NCBI GenBank assembly: GCA_031216915.1
Contig: CM062296.1
Location: 793,471,823-793,535,822, forward strand
Length of the DNA: 64,000 nt
Source of the DNA: Pictodentalium vernedei
Lineage: Eukaryota; Mollusca; Scaphopoda; Dentaliida; Dentaliidae
Reading direction: 5' to 3'
The notes under the pieces are model-generated. The model worked only from the letters and a program-made list of their open reading frames with translations. It was not told where the DNA came from and did not search any database. Shown here one piece after another: positions 1-11,917 of this stretch; the stretch's first letter is position 1, and the number at the start of each line of letters is the position of its first letter. A program made the position numbers and the translations under genes.

Positions 1-189
1 AGAACTAACAAGAATAGACCAGAATAGCTAAAACTAGTAATAACAAACATAGGTGTTCCAACTATTAGGCTCTTCTACGCTTCTGGAGTATACTCTAGAA
101 CAATGGAACATGGTCAGATAGTCGAAAACTGTTGTATATGTAGATAGAAGCAGAGAATTCTGAAAGAATTCGAAATAGTAAAACTTGTC

Positions 190-735
190 GGGTTTATTTG
201 GGCAATTAAACAAGGATTCTGGGGAAAATTTTAAGTCAGAAAATTGCTCTTCTACAAAGGAACACACCCCGGGCCCCGCTCGGTACTATAGCACTACGTG
301 CTACACCGATAAAATAGGGAATCCATATAAAATAAAGTCGTTTTTGGTGATTTGGAGGGAGTCTCGGGCTCATTTGGGTAATTATATAGGGAAGTCGTTC
401 CAAAAAAATACTCCCAGTCAATCGAACATACCTGGTACAGACCTCTTAGCCCTATAAGAAGCCTTTGGATAACATAGCAACCACGTGTCACCATAGAAAC
501 AAAGATGGCGGCCCCCTTCATACAAAATGGACGAGGGAAACACGTATCACCCTAACAACACGAGCTGCGCATGCGCACTCACATCACCCATCACCATGAC
601 AATGACGTCACAACATGGCCGCTCACATGGGTTACCATGACAACCACGTGATACCCATAATACATTGTGGTATGACGTCATATGAGATCCACCAGATGAG
701 GGTCGTCTAGACCCTGTCCTACTACTACTATTTTC
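190..735. repeat. dispersed repeat family R1, copy 1
   Basis: This stretch shares ordered blocks with 9870-10560, including a 'TAGCACTACGTGCTAC' block, an 'AAAGTCGTTTT..GGTGATTTGG' block and a 'GGTAACATAGCAACCA...GATGGCGGCC' block followed by 'GGTTACCATGACAAC'. The similarity is interrupted by indels. No coding sequence is convincing in it; the short ORFs here differ between the two copies. It is probably an old non-autonomous transposon or a segmental duplicate. I cannot assign a family. Confidence 0.6.
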
Positions 736-3700
736 TTGACAAAATAGATCATTTCGCCATCGACACTGATCGACATGCCATTTTGTGCAAGGAAAACAAC
801 GAATTCGCTGAGGTGCACGACGGGGTGGATATTATCATACTTGCTCGATGGAGGTGTAAACTAATTTGTGTGCATTTAGATGTTTCTGTTCACTACGGTG
901 GGATTTAACAGAAAGGTTTTGGGAGAGAAACCATTTATAATTTGAAAATAGACTGCAATAAAACAAACAATACGTAATCTTCATTATATATATTTAATAT
1001 TACGTACGCTTCATTAAATTGTCACTTTTCACACATTCAGCTGTACATTTAGTACTTTAATAAAACATATTTTTATACACTTATCATCCTTTTACCGGCA
1101 AAAAGCTGTGTTCAAACTATTTTTTTAAATGGGAAGGTGGGGGGGGGGGGGGGGGGGGTTCATAACTTATTTTCAGTTAGCGTTTTGCCAAACACATGCC
1201 GAGGTGATAATAAATATTAAAACCAACCACACATCAGTGGATACTAGTTCTAGATTCCTGTATGTCCTACCCCAATGATATTCAATACTCACAGGCGCCT
1301 ATTAAGGCTGGGGTGCCTTGTTCTCACTCCACCAATCCCTATGTGTGAGCTCCCAGTGGTGGGCCGGGGGGGGGGGGGGGACGACGTGGCTGAAGGCCCC
1401 CAAATGCAAACCGTAATTAACTGTTTTTAACCCCCATGTTTCCCCAGGAGGCACCAGAATCGATCTCAGAGATTCAGAATTTGAAGAAAAAAAATATCCT
1501 AGGAAGGGCTCATAATCGTGGGAGGGAATGCACAGAATTCCATAGTTAAAGCGTTATATCAATCTAGACCCCCCCCCCCCACCCCCGCCCTCTCCCCCCC
1601 CCCCCCCCCCCCCCCCCCCCACCATTTCAAAAATATGAAATGAATTTTTTTATCGAGTAGGGGCGTAGCCAGGATTCTATAATGGGGAGGGGTAGCCAAT
1701 TTTTTTTTTTTGGGGGGGGGGGGGGACAATCGTGATATTTGGAAGGTCGCTGTGGGGTTTGCACCCCCCCCCCCCCCCCAAAAAAAAAAGAATGCAAACT
1801 GCCACATACTGTTTTTAAACCCCTACCTTTCTTCGGGGGCACAGGATCGATCTCCCCCAGAGTCTGGCAACTTAACCTTCTTTCCAGTGGTGGGGCGGGG
1901 TGGGGCTCCCAAATGCAAACTGTCACTTATTGTTTTCAACCCACAGCCAGGCCTTCGATTGGGGATCCTCGCTCTGCCACTGGGGGCCACCGTTGATATT
2001 GTATTTAGAGAATGCCATGGTTTAGTGGTCAGTGTCATTCAGTGTTAATCTGAACCGGAGATTGGGGAAGCCCCACAGTGACCACATCATAAAAGGGACA
2101 ATCTCAGATGTCAGTTGTGTGGTGGAGGAAGCGATTTTAAGCCGTACATGATCTCGGACGATCACCTCAATCTACATGAAGTTTTAACTATTCTCAGTAG
2201 CCCAAATATGGACCTTATTTCAACGACAAATACAACAAGTCCAAGTGGTGGTAACGTGTTTGTATTGATTCCACAACATTCTCCAAGGTACACAATTGGC
2301 GTTGTGATGCGTATAAGTGGGAAAACACTGGGTCTAGGAAAGTGCCGCCATCTAGCCAAATTATAAGAAAAACTGTTTTTCATATCAAAATGCCCGGTGG
2401 AAAGCATAGTTGTTCACCGTTGTTCATAAAAGTGGAGTACCAGCTTGCCCCGAATGGGCGTTTCATCTTAATGCAGTACATTGGTGATGAAAATGTACCA
2501 TTTGAAGGTTGTTTGGTGCAGAACCCACCCGCCCTATTTTTTTAAGTTGCTTGGTAAGCCAGCATGGCGACTAGAATCGAAGACTAGGCCAGTGTCCAAA
2601 CCCTGTACATGTTAATTCTCTTCTCTATATTCCCTGCCCAGTAAGCACATACGATTACATTGAAACTGACATCTGAACACAATCCTTACTGTTTTTCTCT
2701 GACAGACACTGGCGCTTTAGGCTATCTTGAACTTGCACTCCAAGATTGGGCATCAAGTAATTGGAAGCAATCCAAATCTATTGCTTGTTAATTTCAGTCG
2801 TCCACTAGACATATTGTTTATGATAGACACTAATGTGTATAGCGGGCGGTTGGAATTAATAACTAATGAATTGTTTATGATAATTTGTTTCTTGGGAGGT
2901 CTAGCCCTAGTTAGGCCTGGAAGGGACTCCGCAACGACCTTCCAAATATCATGATTGCCCCACCCCCCTTTACAGAATCCTGGCAACGCCCCACAATATA
3001 TATAATGAAATGGTGGGGGGACAAGATCGACATAACGCTGGCATATTTCAATGGCTTGAACTATGGAATTGAGCGTGTTCCCTCCCATGGTTGGGGGCCC
3101 TTTCCCGGATATTTTTTTCTTCAAATTCTGAAGCTTTGAGATCGATTCTGGTGCCTCCTGAGGAAACGTGGGGTTACAAACAGTATGTTACGGTTTGCAT
3201 TTGGGGCCCCTCAGCCCCCTCCCCCCCCCCCCCCCCCCCGGGCCCACCACTGGGCGCTCACACATAGGGAATAGTGAAGTGAGCACACTTGAAGGGGCCC
3301 TAGTCTTAATAGGCTCATGTGGGTATCACTGAGGTGGGACTTACAGGAATCTAGAACTAGTATCCACTGACGTATGGTTGGTTTTAATATTTATTATTAC
3401 CTCAGCATGTGTTTGGCGAAACGCTAACTGAAAATAGAATATGAACCCCCGTTTTAAAAAAAAAAAGCTTGAACACAACTTTTTGCCGGTAAAAAGGACG
3501 TTAAGCATATAAAAACTGTTTTAAAGTACTAAATGTACCTCTGAAAGTGTGAAGTGACAATTTAATAAAGCGTGCGCAATATAAAATGAAGATTATATAT
3601 CGTTTGTTTTATTGTAGACTATTTTCAAATTATAAATGGTTTCTCTCCAAAAAAAACTTTTTCTTAAATCCCCTCATAGTGAACAGAAACATCTAAAATT

Positions 3701-3990
3701 AGCGACACCTCCGTCGAGCAAGTATGATAATATTCACCTCGTCGTGCACCTCAGCGAATTCGTTGTTTTCCTTGCACAAAATGGCGTGTCAATCAGTGAT
3801 CTATTTTGCCTTGAAAATAGCCTACAATAAAACAAACAATACTTAATCTTTGTTATATATATTTATTATTGCGTTAGCTTCCTTAAATAATCACTTTTCA
3901 CACATTCAGAGGTACATTTAGGACTTTAAAACGTAGTTTTTAAAAACTTACCATCCTTTTTACCGGATACCGTCCTTCTTACCGGCAAAA
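735..3990. mobile_element. large inverted-repeat (foldback) element with ~0.9 kb arms
   Basis: The sequence at about 735-1660 returns in inverted orientation at about 2940-3830, including the blocks around 'AACAACGAATTCGCTGAGGTGCACGA', 'TACCGGCAAAAAG' and 'GATACTAGTTCTAGATTCCTG'. A further fragment of the same arm lies in direct orientation at about 3805-3985. Long poly-G/poly-C runs (1139-1160, 1366-1380, 1570-1620, 1703-1726, 1764-1780, 3220-3240) punctuate the arms. The central 1.27 kb carries only short ORFs with no recognisable domain. It looks like a non-autonomous DNA transposon with long TIRs, or a rearranged foldback. I did not find a clear target duplication. Confidence 0.6.
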
Positions 3991-4319
3991 AGTATTACCC
4001 TGAGATGATCTTTTCAGGCCTACCTGAATACTTTTCCAGTTTGACACTCAATTTGAAGAAACTTGCGTGAAAAGCAAAACCATTGATATTATAATTCTGC
4101 CAAGATTCCACTTGGAGTATTATCGGACAGCTGTCTGATTCCGGTGATATTTTGATGTGCTTTTCTGAGGACATTCACGAGTATAAATTAAATCTATTCT
4201 CGCCAGAAAACACAACCCCCACCCCTCATGAAGCTTTGTAATTCAATTCGAACCACCCCCCTCCCCCTGATTTGATTCGTTTGGCACTGGTTCAGATATT
4301 TTCGAATCGTCGAGATGTT

Positions 4320-5290
4320 GTTTTGATCTCTTATGACATAAAGTATCTTTTACAGGAGGAGACCTAATGATAGATGAAAAGTTCCAGGTTTCCCCTGTTT
4401 CCGAAACTACATTGATTCCGTTTCTGAAATAGTCCACTTTTTGACTGACTTGTCACCAAGACAAACGAATCGAACACAATATTAGAGTGTCGAGTGAAAT
4501 TAATTGCTAATCTCCACGTCGTATAGTTAAAAGTAGAAGTCCTGTCATGACATGCGCACAAATAGCACGTCGATCTGCGCGTTAATCTACACGGTATGGC
4601 CATAGTAAGGCTATCAAATTCTGTACATAGGGCCTGTACATAAGCAATGTTTCAGCCAATGGACCTCTGGGTAACCCGGAGATCCATTGGCAGAAACATT
4701 GCCTGTGTTTGCTATGAGTATGTTGAGTAACCTTTGGAATCCATTCGATATGGCAATTTAGCTTAGATAAGCGCACAGTTCTTGACAGGTCTTCTACATG
4801 TAGTTTTAACTGTAAGATGGTTCAGCATCAAAAACTTGAAAGCTGAAAAAGTTGATTCAAGACTCGATTCTATTCAAAATCCTTCGCCTGATTCGATTCG
4901 AGATTCGATTTTACTCAAACTTTGTGATTTCCAAGAAGGCCCTAGAAATAACACGGGGTCCCTTACAAGAGAAAATATCTAAAACATCAATCGAGATGAC
5001 AATGTCCCTATTGAAAAGAAGTGTGTGTGTGTGTGTGGGGGGGAGGGTCATACCCCTTCTTAGTTATACCCTGGTTGTTTATAAACAATAACCATTGCAT
5101 TCTGATAGTTGATTTTGATGTACTGAGTTTATTGAAGTTTTTTCTTGTTGAATTTGTCTTGTAAATTTAGCGTGTAGTATTTGCTTCTGTGCAATAGGGT
5201 GTATAAATCACGATAAACTGTTAATTCTACCGAATTCATTTTTGTTTTTGTCTTTTTCTCAGCTCACCTAGCTGGAAGTTTTGCAGTTGT
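4320..5290. repeat. paralogous repeat R2 (carries a MITE; lacks Polinton and Academ-like insertions)
   Basis: This repeat is collinear with 45077-46043 and then 52602-52770. It starts at 'CTTATGACATAAAG' and continues through 'GACCTAATGAT', 'AAACTTGAAAGCTG', 'AACACGGGGTCCCTTACAAG' and the 'GTACTGAGTTTATTGAAG' block near 5120. The other copy is interrupted by a 6.56 kb transposon and begins exactly at the right end of Polinton copy B. This copy therefore serves as an empty-site reference for both insertions. No coding function is seen. Confidence 0.75.
4524..4812. mobile_element. MITE family M1, copy 1 (TA target)
   Basis: The element is about 289 bp with terminal inverted repeats of the form (C/T)AGTTAAAA(C/G)TAGAAGTCCTGTCA. 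It is flanked by TA at 4522-4523 and 4813-4814. The interior holds a strong palindrome around 'CAATGGACCTCTGGGTAACCC' at about 4645-4705. A second copy lies at 9131-9444. TA duplication and small size suggest a Tc1/mariner-type non-autonomous element. Confidence 0.75.
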
Positions 5291-6374
5291 GGTAATTTTT
5301 GGGGTATAATCTCAATCTACTAACAAATATCTATACCACCTTTTACCAACTAGTCACAAGCTCATCAAGTGGGTTATTTCCTCTAACGGACAGGTACTTA
5401 AAACTCACCTAATAATATGATCAGCAACCAGATAAACACAATGACTGGGTTTCGGGTGGAATGGTTTTGCGCGCCGAAGGCGCGCAGGGACACTGTGGAC
5501 AAGCCCCTTTCGACCCTCTGTAACTATTTCGTATCTTTTAGCTTCACGTCAAGGCGTGTTGAATGAGGAAAAGGTTCTGGTACTCGGCAGTTGTCTTTGG
5601 CTGGGGTTTTCCCTGGTGTTGGGTTGTCTTTGATGGATGAATCCTCGGGTGAGGACCAGTGTGAGAGGTTGGATCCTCTCACAAAGGTACTATCTCTCCC
5701 CGAGGGTTCTGTGTTTTATTCGGGAAAGAATAGTCTGCCACTTCGGAGATGAATGAGGTTGCGATGGCGGGCCATCATTGGCAAGTATAGTCTGCCTCAG
5801 GCTGTCTTGTTCATTTTCAGGATTTGCAGTGGATGTCTTTTGGATAGATGTCAACAACGATCCCTTCCGGGGACCACCAGTAAGAAGACCCGAAATTCCC
5901 TGGTTCGGTGGCAGGCCTGCATTATAATCCTATTTGGCTGGGTCAAAAAATGCGCAATATAGACGCTTACAAAAAGGGGCAGAGGCGGGACGCAGGACCA
6001 ACGCTCGCCTCCCTTGAAGTGGTTGACCACTTCTAGGGATGGAGTGGAGGATGTTCAGGAACCTTGTCTTGTCTTGAATAAAATCCCCTCGATTACGTGG
6101 CGAGGCACCACTGTACAGTGTAAAATCCTTGAATAAATCTTCTTGAAACTGTCTTATGGGATATATACACAGGGTTGCAGCTCTGGATATTAAAATGAAT
6201 GATCAAAGTTTGGTCGGAGGGTTGGTTCATTACATAGGGGAACATAACCAGTTTAAAAATAAAGTCTAATATCTATAGGAAACGGACATCAGGCTCAAGA
6301 AACGTATTGCGACATTTCGGCCTCGAGATGTTTCAGGCCTCGAGACGTTTCGGCCATGGACGTTTCGGCCTCCT
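5291..6374. other. unclassified intergenic sequence
   Basis: I see no convincing gene or known repeat here. A short tandem motif 'GTTTCGGCC(T)..GA(G)' repeats three or four times at about 6312-6372. The ORF at 5753-5962 has no recognisable domain. The stretch could be the 3' part of an old retroelement, but nothing in it proves that. Confidence 0.4.
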
Positions 6375-6546
6375 ATATTAACAGTCAATAGTGAAGGGGA
6401 TTATCTCATCCGCCAGTATAGATAATAGAGGATATTAAGAGGTGTTAATTGATCAGTATTTTTCAATTTAACAACCTAATAACCTCTGTTATCTAACCTG
6501 CCGAATGAGATAATTTCCATCACTATTGACAGTTAATATGGATTAG
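6375..6546. repeat. palindromic MITE-like element
   Basis: Left arm 'TATATTAACAGTCAATAGTG' followed by 'GGATTATCTCAT' is mirrored at the right by 'ATGAGATAATTTCC' and 'CACTATTGACAGTTAATAT'. The arms are about 45 bp around a central ~80 bp AT-rich spacer. This is a foldback structure typical of small non-autonomous DNA elements. No second copy was noticed in the window. Confidence 0.6.
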
Positions 6547-6549
6547 GGA

Positions 6550-7152
6550 ATTAATTGATTGACAGCACACAGTTCGAATATGATGGCGTCATCGTTGCCC
6601 GGACCCTGATACGGGTGATGCGTTTTTCCGAGGAGGCCGGCAAAGGTGTCGGCCTTGTATTTGTAGGTGCGCGTGAAAGTGCCATCTTCCCTTTTAAGGG
6701 GTTTGGCTGTAGCTTTACGGCTTTTGTGTTTTTGCCCATTTAGGGTTTTGAAAGAGTCCCAGAATTTTTTAGCATCCTGGACCCCGTTTAGGTTGGCTGT
6801 TGCCTTATCCCAGTTGGCTTGTTTTTCGGCTTGGAGGGCTTTCTTAACCTCGCCCTGAAGGCGGTTGTATGTGTTTTTGAGATAGATCAGCTTTTCTTGT
6901 AGGGTCAGTTTCGGTTTTAAGAGTACGTAGAGCTTGCCGTTTGGTTTTGATTAATGAAAGTGTGTCGCCCGAGATAGTGCTTCTCCAGGGGCGTACTTCT
7001 TCTTTTGGGCATATTTCATTAAGGGTAGAGTTGATGGTTTTTTTCTATGCCCTCGCATTGGGCTTCGAGTTCAGTTGGGGGATCTGTTTGTGAGTTTGAC
7101 ATCAATGATGTTGTGGTAGAGGTTCCAGTTGATTTTCCTAAAATTCGTGCGG

Positions 7153-7187
<35 letters not shown>

Positions 7188-8330
7188 GGGGCTACCTGAG
7201 TGGGCCATTACCTAGTTGGATTGAGGCATGGATCGGGAGGTGTCGCTGCCTAGGTCATCATCACTGACCCAGTGGTCGTCGATGTGATTTATCGGTGTCG
7301 CTAGCGATTATTAGGTCAAGGATTTCGGATGGGAATAGTGGATTGCTGCTGATGTAAGTTGCTGAGTTGTCGTTCATAACCACGTGGAGGTTATGGTTTT
7401 TTTGTGATTTCGAGGAGGGCTTTACCGTTGGGGCTGGTTTTGTTGCAGCCAAAGTATAGGTGTTTGGCATTGAAGTCACCGAGGAAGATGCAGTGTTTGT
7501 ATTTCCTCATAAATATATTCAAAGACTGTCGGAAACAGTTTTGCTTGGGTAGTTATAATAACAAATAATCGCGATGTTTTTATTGTCGACTGTGATTTCA
7601 GTTGCAATCACCTCATCATCGAGGTGATCAGTTTTTATGGTCTTAGGTTTGATGTTCTGCTTTATTAGAAGAGCAACGCCGCCTCCTTTGTGATTTATCG
7701 GTCTTTTCTAATAATACTGAATGCACTTTGTGAGAAATTTTTGTCGGGGTGTAGCCAGCTTTCACAGATACAGACTATGTCTGTATTTTCGAAATATCGG
7801 CTCATTTGACGTTTTTTATTATTAACGCTTCTATCGTTCCACACGGCTATTTGTAGCTTATTCATGATGGGGTTTGATATTAAGTTGCGCTGTTTAATTA
7901 TTGATTTGACAGGGGCTTTCGTTAATGTTGACAGCAGCTTTTACTAGTGATTCTGAAATATGCGTCTTGAATACTCGGGACGTCAATCGGCTGTCAGACA
8001 GATTGGTTTTAACATGTTTGTTTAGCACCGAGTAGAGAGATCCGGCAATAAGGGAGCAGACGGTGTGAGGTGACGAAGCATTGTCAGGCTTAATGAGATT
8101 TCAATTTTTTAGTTCAATAGTGGTTTTAACCTTTTTATAATGGGGACACCCGCGGTAGCTGCTTGGATGGTTTCCTTTGCAATTACGGTAGGAGGGGGAA
8201 TCTAGCTTGCATGATTTGGTGAGATGGGTACATCCGCATTTCATTCAGACTGAGTTTCCTCTTTTGATCCAGTTTATATACCACTCTCTTGGTGACCTCA
8301 CCGCTTCTCATTACTCTTCTGACCAGTTTA
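6550..8330 (-). mobile_element. Jockey-like non-LTR retrotransposon fragment (ORF1 end, endonuclease, linker)
   Basis: Read on the minus strand, the fragment begins near 8330 with a gag-like zinc-knuckle region (Cys/His spacing with 'NHPSSYRGCPHYKK' at about 8140-8240). It then passes through an apurinic-type endonuclease (EEP) domain that begins near 7870. Diagnostic pieces are 'CESWLHPD' near 7760 and 'FLGDFNAKH' near 7460. A linker region follows (about 6960-6550) with Lys/Gln-rich helix and 'FWDSFKTLNG'. The reverse transcriptase is missing, so the element is truncated at 6550. Several stops and frameshifts show it is dead. The PRE_C2HC-like knuckle plus EEP order fits Jockey/CR1-type elements. 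Confidence 0.75.
7261..7870 (-). pseudogene. endonuclease domain of non-LTR ORF2 (decayed)
   Basis: This is the EEP-type endonuclease that nicks target DNA for target-primed reverse transcription. Minus-strand reading frames show 'LQIAVWNDRSVNN' at the N-terminus, 'CESWLHPD', then 'FLGDFNAKHLYFGC' and finally 'SEILDLIIAS', which are the ordered landmarks of Jockey/CR1 endonucleases. The frame is broken by a stop near 7705 and by frameshifts near 7540 and 7400. A poly-G tract at 7168-7187 follows directly downstream. It is a relic inside the fragment 6550-8330. Confidence 0.7.
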
Positions 8331-8479
8331 CCATTCCAATTCCTGATTTCATGTTAGAGTAATCATAGTTCGATCAATGACTTTTCGGTAATTGCTCGAT
8401 GGCTTATAAGGGAAATTTGGGATAGGTATGGCTTGGGGTAGCCTAGAAGGCGGGCCAAACAGGTAATAGTATCTTCAAA

Positions 8480-9060
8480 TTAGTATCCTATAAAGGTACC
8501 CTCCAATAGTCCAGTAGTACAATACAATAGGTATCCTCAAATACCCGCATGTGCCTGTGTGATAGTGCACAATGTGTCATATTGTGCATTTTCACATAAG
8601 CACACATCGGCACATCCAGCATGTGCGTATGTGCTACCTTTAATGTGTACACATGACAAGTATCATATGAAAGGTATCTACGAAAGGTATCCTCCAATAA
8701 TGTAATACCAGACCATAGGTATAACCAAATACCCGTATGGACCTATGTGCTAGTACACAATGTGTCACATTTTTCATTTTCATATAAGCACATATCGGCA
8801 CATTCAGCATGTGCCGATGTGATACGGGTAATGTGTACACATTGTGACACAATTTGTAATAACACACAAGCACATTCCACCAAACACCCAAGTTCCATTG
8901 AATTGCTTTTTTTAAAAAAAACGTCTGACCTTCGGCACCATTTTTTATCGCATGTGCCTATGTGTTAGTGCACAATGTGCATTTTCACATAAGCACATAT
9001 CGGCACACCCTGTATGTGCCTCTGTTCTACCTGTAATGTGTACAATAGAACATATACATG
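8480..9060. repeat. degenerate short-repeat cluster with CACAT/ATGTG palindromes
   Basis: Three imperfect units (about 8480-8690, 8690-8860, 8940-9060) share 'CACATAAGCACAYATCGGCACA', 'ATGTGC(C)TATGTG' and 'TAATGTGTACA'. A fourth unit lies at about 9580-9725. Each unit is rich in inverted CACAT/ATGTG words that can pair locally. The ORFs across it are by-products of the repeat. It is not CRISPR: units diverge and there are no constant-length spacers. Confidence 0.6.
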
Positions 9061-9130
9061 GCTTGTATCGTCAGAATACTTATGTTACAAGGTAGTAACG
9101 GCACAAGACTGCAAGAATGTTAGAAGACTA

Positions 9131-9444
9131 CAGTTAAAACTAGAAGTGCTGTCATGAAATGCGCACAAATAGCACATTGGTATGCGCGTTACTGTACGCG
9201 TTATGGCCCAAGTAAAGCTATCAAATTCTGTACATATGGCCTGTGCACAAACAATGTTTCAGCCAATGGACCTCCGGGTAACCCGGAGGTCCATTGGCAG
9301 AAACATTGCATGTGTTTGCTATGAGTAACCAAGAGAACCTACCGTGCTTTGGATGCCATTTGATATGGCAATTGCGCGCAATTCCAACGCGCAATTAAGC
9401 CTAGATAAGCGCACTATTCGTGACAGGACTTCTAGTTTTAACTG
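9131..9444. mobile_element. MITE family M1, copy 2 (TA target)
   Basis: The ends are CAGTTAAAACTAGAAGTGCTGTCA and its inverse, flanked by TA at 9129-9130 and 9445-9446. The interior includes a near-perfect palindrome at about 9250-9308 around 'CCTCCGGGTAACCCGGAGG'. It has the same architecture as 4524-4812. Confidence 0.8.
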
Positions 9445-9869
9445 TAGTATCAGATGACTGCAATATAGCCAAATCATAGGACAGATAGTTTGAGATACGA
9501 TGGAAGCCATTGGTAAGACTACCCGTATAGCAGCTAGGAGCCATATATGAGCTAAGAGCTGTATAGGAACCCGGGCATATGTAACCTAAAATACCCGTAT
9601 GTGCCTTTGTGCTAGTACAAATTGTGTCATATTGTACGTATTCACAAAAGCATATATTGGCACACCCAGCATGTGCCTATGTGCTACATGTAATGTGAAC
9701 AACAGAACATAAACACGTCTAGGGGTCTTCGGAATACTTTATAAGGAGATGGGGGAGTTATAAGATAGCTTGTAGATACGATGGTAGAAAACGAGAATTT
9801 AGTTGCGAATTGGAGCCAAGTAAACAATTATCGGGTTATTGTAGTAATTCTACGAAGTATTCAAAGATT

Positions 9870-10560
9870 CTGCTGGAATCAGAACTAGAGAAGGACTCTT
9901 ATACAAAGGAATTCGTCCGATAGCACTACGTGCTACTATTAAAGTAGCATTTGTGGTGAAGCCGTATCAAATAAAAGTCGTTTTGGGTGATTTGGGGGGA
10001 TTGTCGGGTGATTTGTGGTAACTCTACGAAGTATCCGAGAATTTGGGGAAATATCCGAACCTGAAAATTACTTTAGTTCAATCGAACTTACCCACCGGGT
10101 CTCTCTCGGTACTTTAGTACCATGTCTACTATTATATGCCCATATCAAATAATAGTGCATTCTGGGTGATTTGTAGAGATTGTCAGGTTTATTTAGGTAA
10201 TTCTACAGATCGGGAAATCAAATCACTCTTATTCAATCGAACACAACCCCCCCCCCCCCCCCCCCCCACCCAGTCTTGTTGTTGGACATTGGGTAACATA
10301 GCAACCAAGATGGCGGCCTCCAGTGTCCAAAATGGACGACGGAAACACTTATCACACCAACAGCATGCGAATGCGAACTAACACCACATATCACTATGTG
10401 GATGGCGACGCAAGATGGCAATTCACGCGGGTTACCATGACAACACAACATGGCGCCACTGGGTCACGTGACTAGGACGTCACTTCCAAGATCACCCACT
10501 AGGTCCCCCAATGTGGGTTGGTTCATCGCTCTCCTACTACTAGCTTTCTTGGGAGCAAGT
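9870..10560. repeat. dispersed repeat family R1, copy 2
   Basis: Collinear with 190-735 through the 'TAGCACTACGTGCTAC', 'GATGGCGGCC' and 'GGTTACCATGACAAC' blocks. A poly-C tract interrupts it at about 10247-10268. No coding content is supported. Confidence 0.6.
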
Positions 10561-10944
10561 TTTTTTCTCTCTCGCACTCTCTCCTCCCACCCTCTCTCTC
10601 CACCCCACTCTCCGACGCTACAGGTAGTTTACCGCGTGAAACTAGAATATTAGTTAGTCTTTATTCAGATTTTCAACAAAAATAGGTCTATCGCACACCT
10701 GGTAGACCTGATAAGCTACAGGCACCTCCAATCGCATCACAAGCGGTAGGGATATATAGAACATAATGCATACATTGCAACTGAATGTCAGGGATCACAC
10801 GCTTTGATGCTGTGATATGGGTGATGTTTTTACCTCGTTGTTTCAAAGATTGGGAAAATAGGGCTCACAATGAATGTTTGGAATCCGGCGCGCGTCTAAC
10901 TGTTCTCCAATTGTAAAGGTAGTGGTCGTGATATTGATGATAGT

Positions 10945-11310
10945 AAGTGTACTACTACTACTACCAACTACTACTACTACTACTACTCTACTACTACTAC
11001 TGTTACTACTATTACGACAAGTACGAATGCCACCACACTTACAACGATTGGTACTACAGCAACTACAACTATTACTACTTCTGCGACTACAACAACGACT
11101 ATTACTACCACCATCACTGCCACTGCTAATACTACTACCGCCACAACTGCTACAACTACCATTAGTAATACTAATAATAGGTGCAGAAACTATTACTGCT
11201 ACTTCTGTAGCTGACGTTTATAGACATACTAATAGAAGTAGTGGTAGCAATACTAGCGATAAGTCTATATACAGAAACAGTATTATTATTACTACCACCA
11301 CCACTGCCCC
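10945..11310. repeat. imperfect ACT/TAC trinucleotide tract
   Basis: The tract is dominated by imperfect ACT/CTA/TAC triplets. ORFs across it encode Leu- or Tyr-rich low-complexity peptides and are not genes. 10561-10944 upstream and 11311-11917 downstream show no recognisable gene. Confidence 0.75.
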
Positions 11311-11917
11311 ACTTCAACGATACCGGCGTAAAACGTGAAACTGAAAGGTCTAAGACAAATCTAAGGCTAATTTTGCACATTACGTGGAGGAGGGGGGAGG
11401 TGGTGGGTGGGTCTTGGATAGATTTTTGATAAATATTTACATTTTTAAATGCGGAAGAAGCACTAGAGCTGTTTCAGCTCATTGACCACTGTCTTGCAAC
11501 ACGATGGTCCGTGTTGTGAAACATTACCATTGCTTCTTGTAATTTGCTCTCAGAAGCTGAAAACAACCACTGAGTAGAAGATCTACCCGACCATAACTTG
11601 AAGTGACGCAACGCCAGTGTACTGTAGTTATCAGTCGCGATAAAAACTCATTTCACATCCACTACTTCTGTCTGGTTACGATTATAAAAATACAGTCCAC
11701 TTTCGTTTATTTATAAAAAAACCACAAAAAATAATCTTTGGTTTACAGGGGTATATTCCAGTATATTACCAGTGCTGACAATGTCGAATGAGGGAATGGC
11801 AATCAGTGTTGTTTTTATTTTGCTTATGACAAGTCAGGCGAGATACATGCATTTTTATCATATTATTAATTATTATTTTAAATGTTAATATACAAGCGAA
11901 AGCAAATCAAAGAGTTT

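Noticed and set aside
1559-2048. Gly/Pro-rich ORFs on both strands
   Set aside because: They arise from poly-G/poly-C homopolymers inside the inverted-repeat element.
8480-9060. CRISPR-like array
   Set aside because: Units are long, diverged and contiguous with other repeats, with no constant spacers; the sequence is eukaryotic.
10874-11338. 154-codon ORF
   Set aside because: It is the translation of an imperfect ACT/CTA trinucleotide tract (Leu/Thr runs), not a gene.
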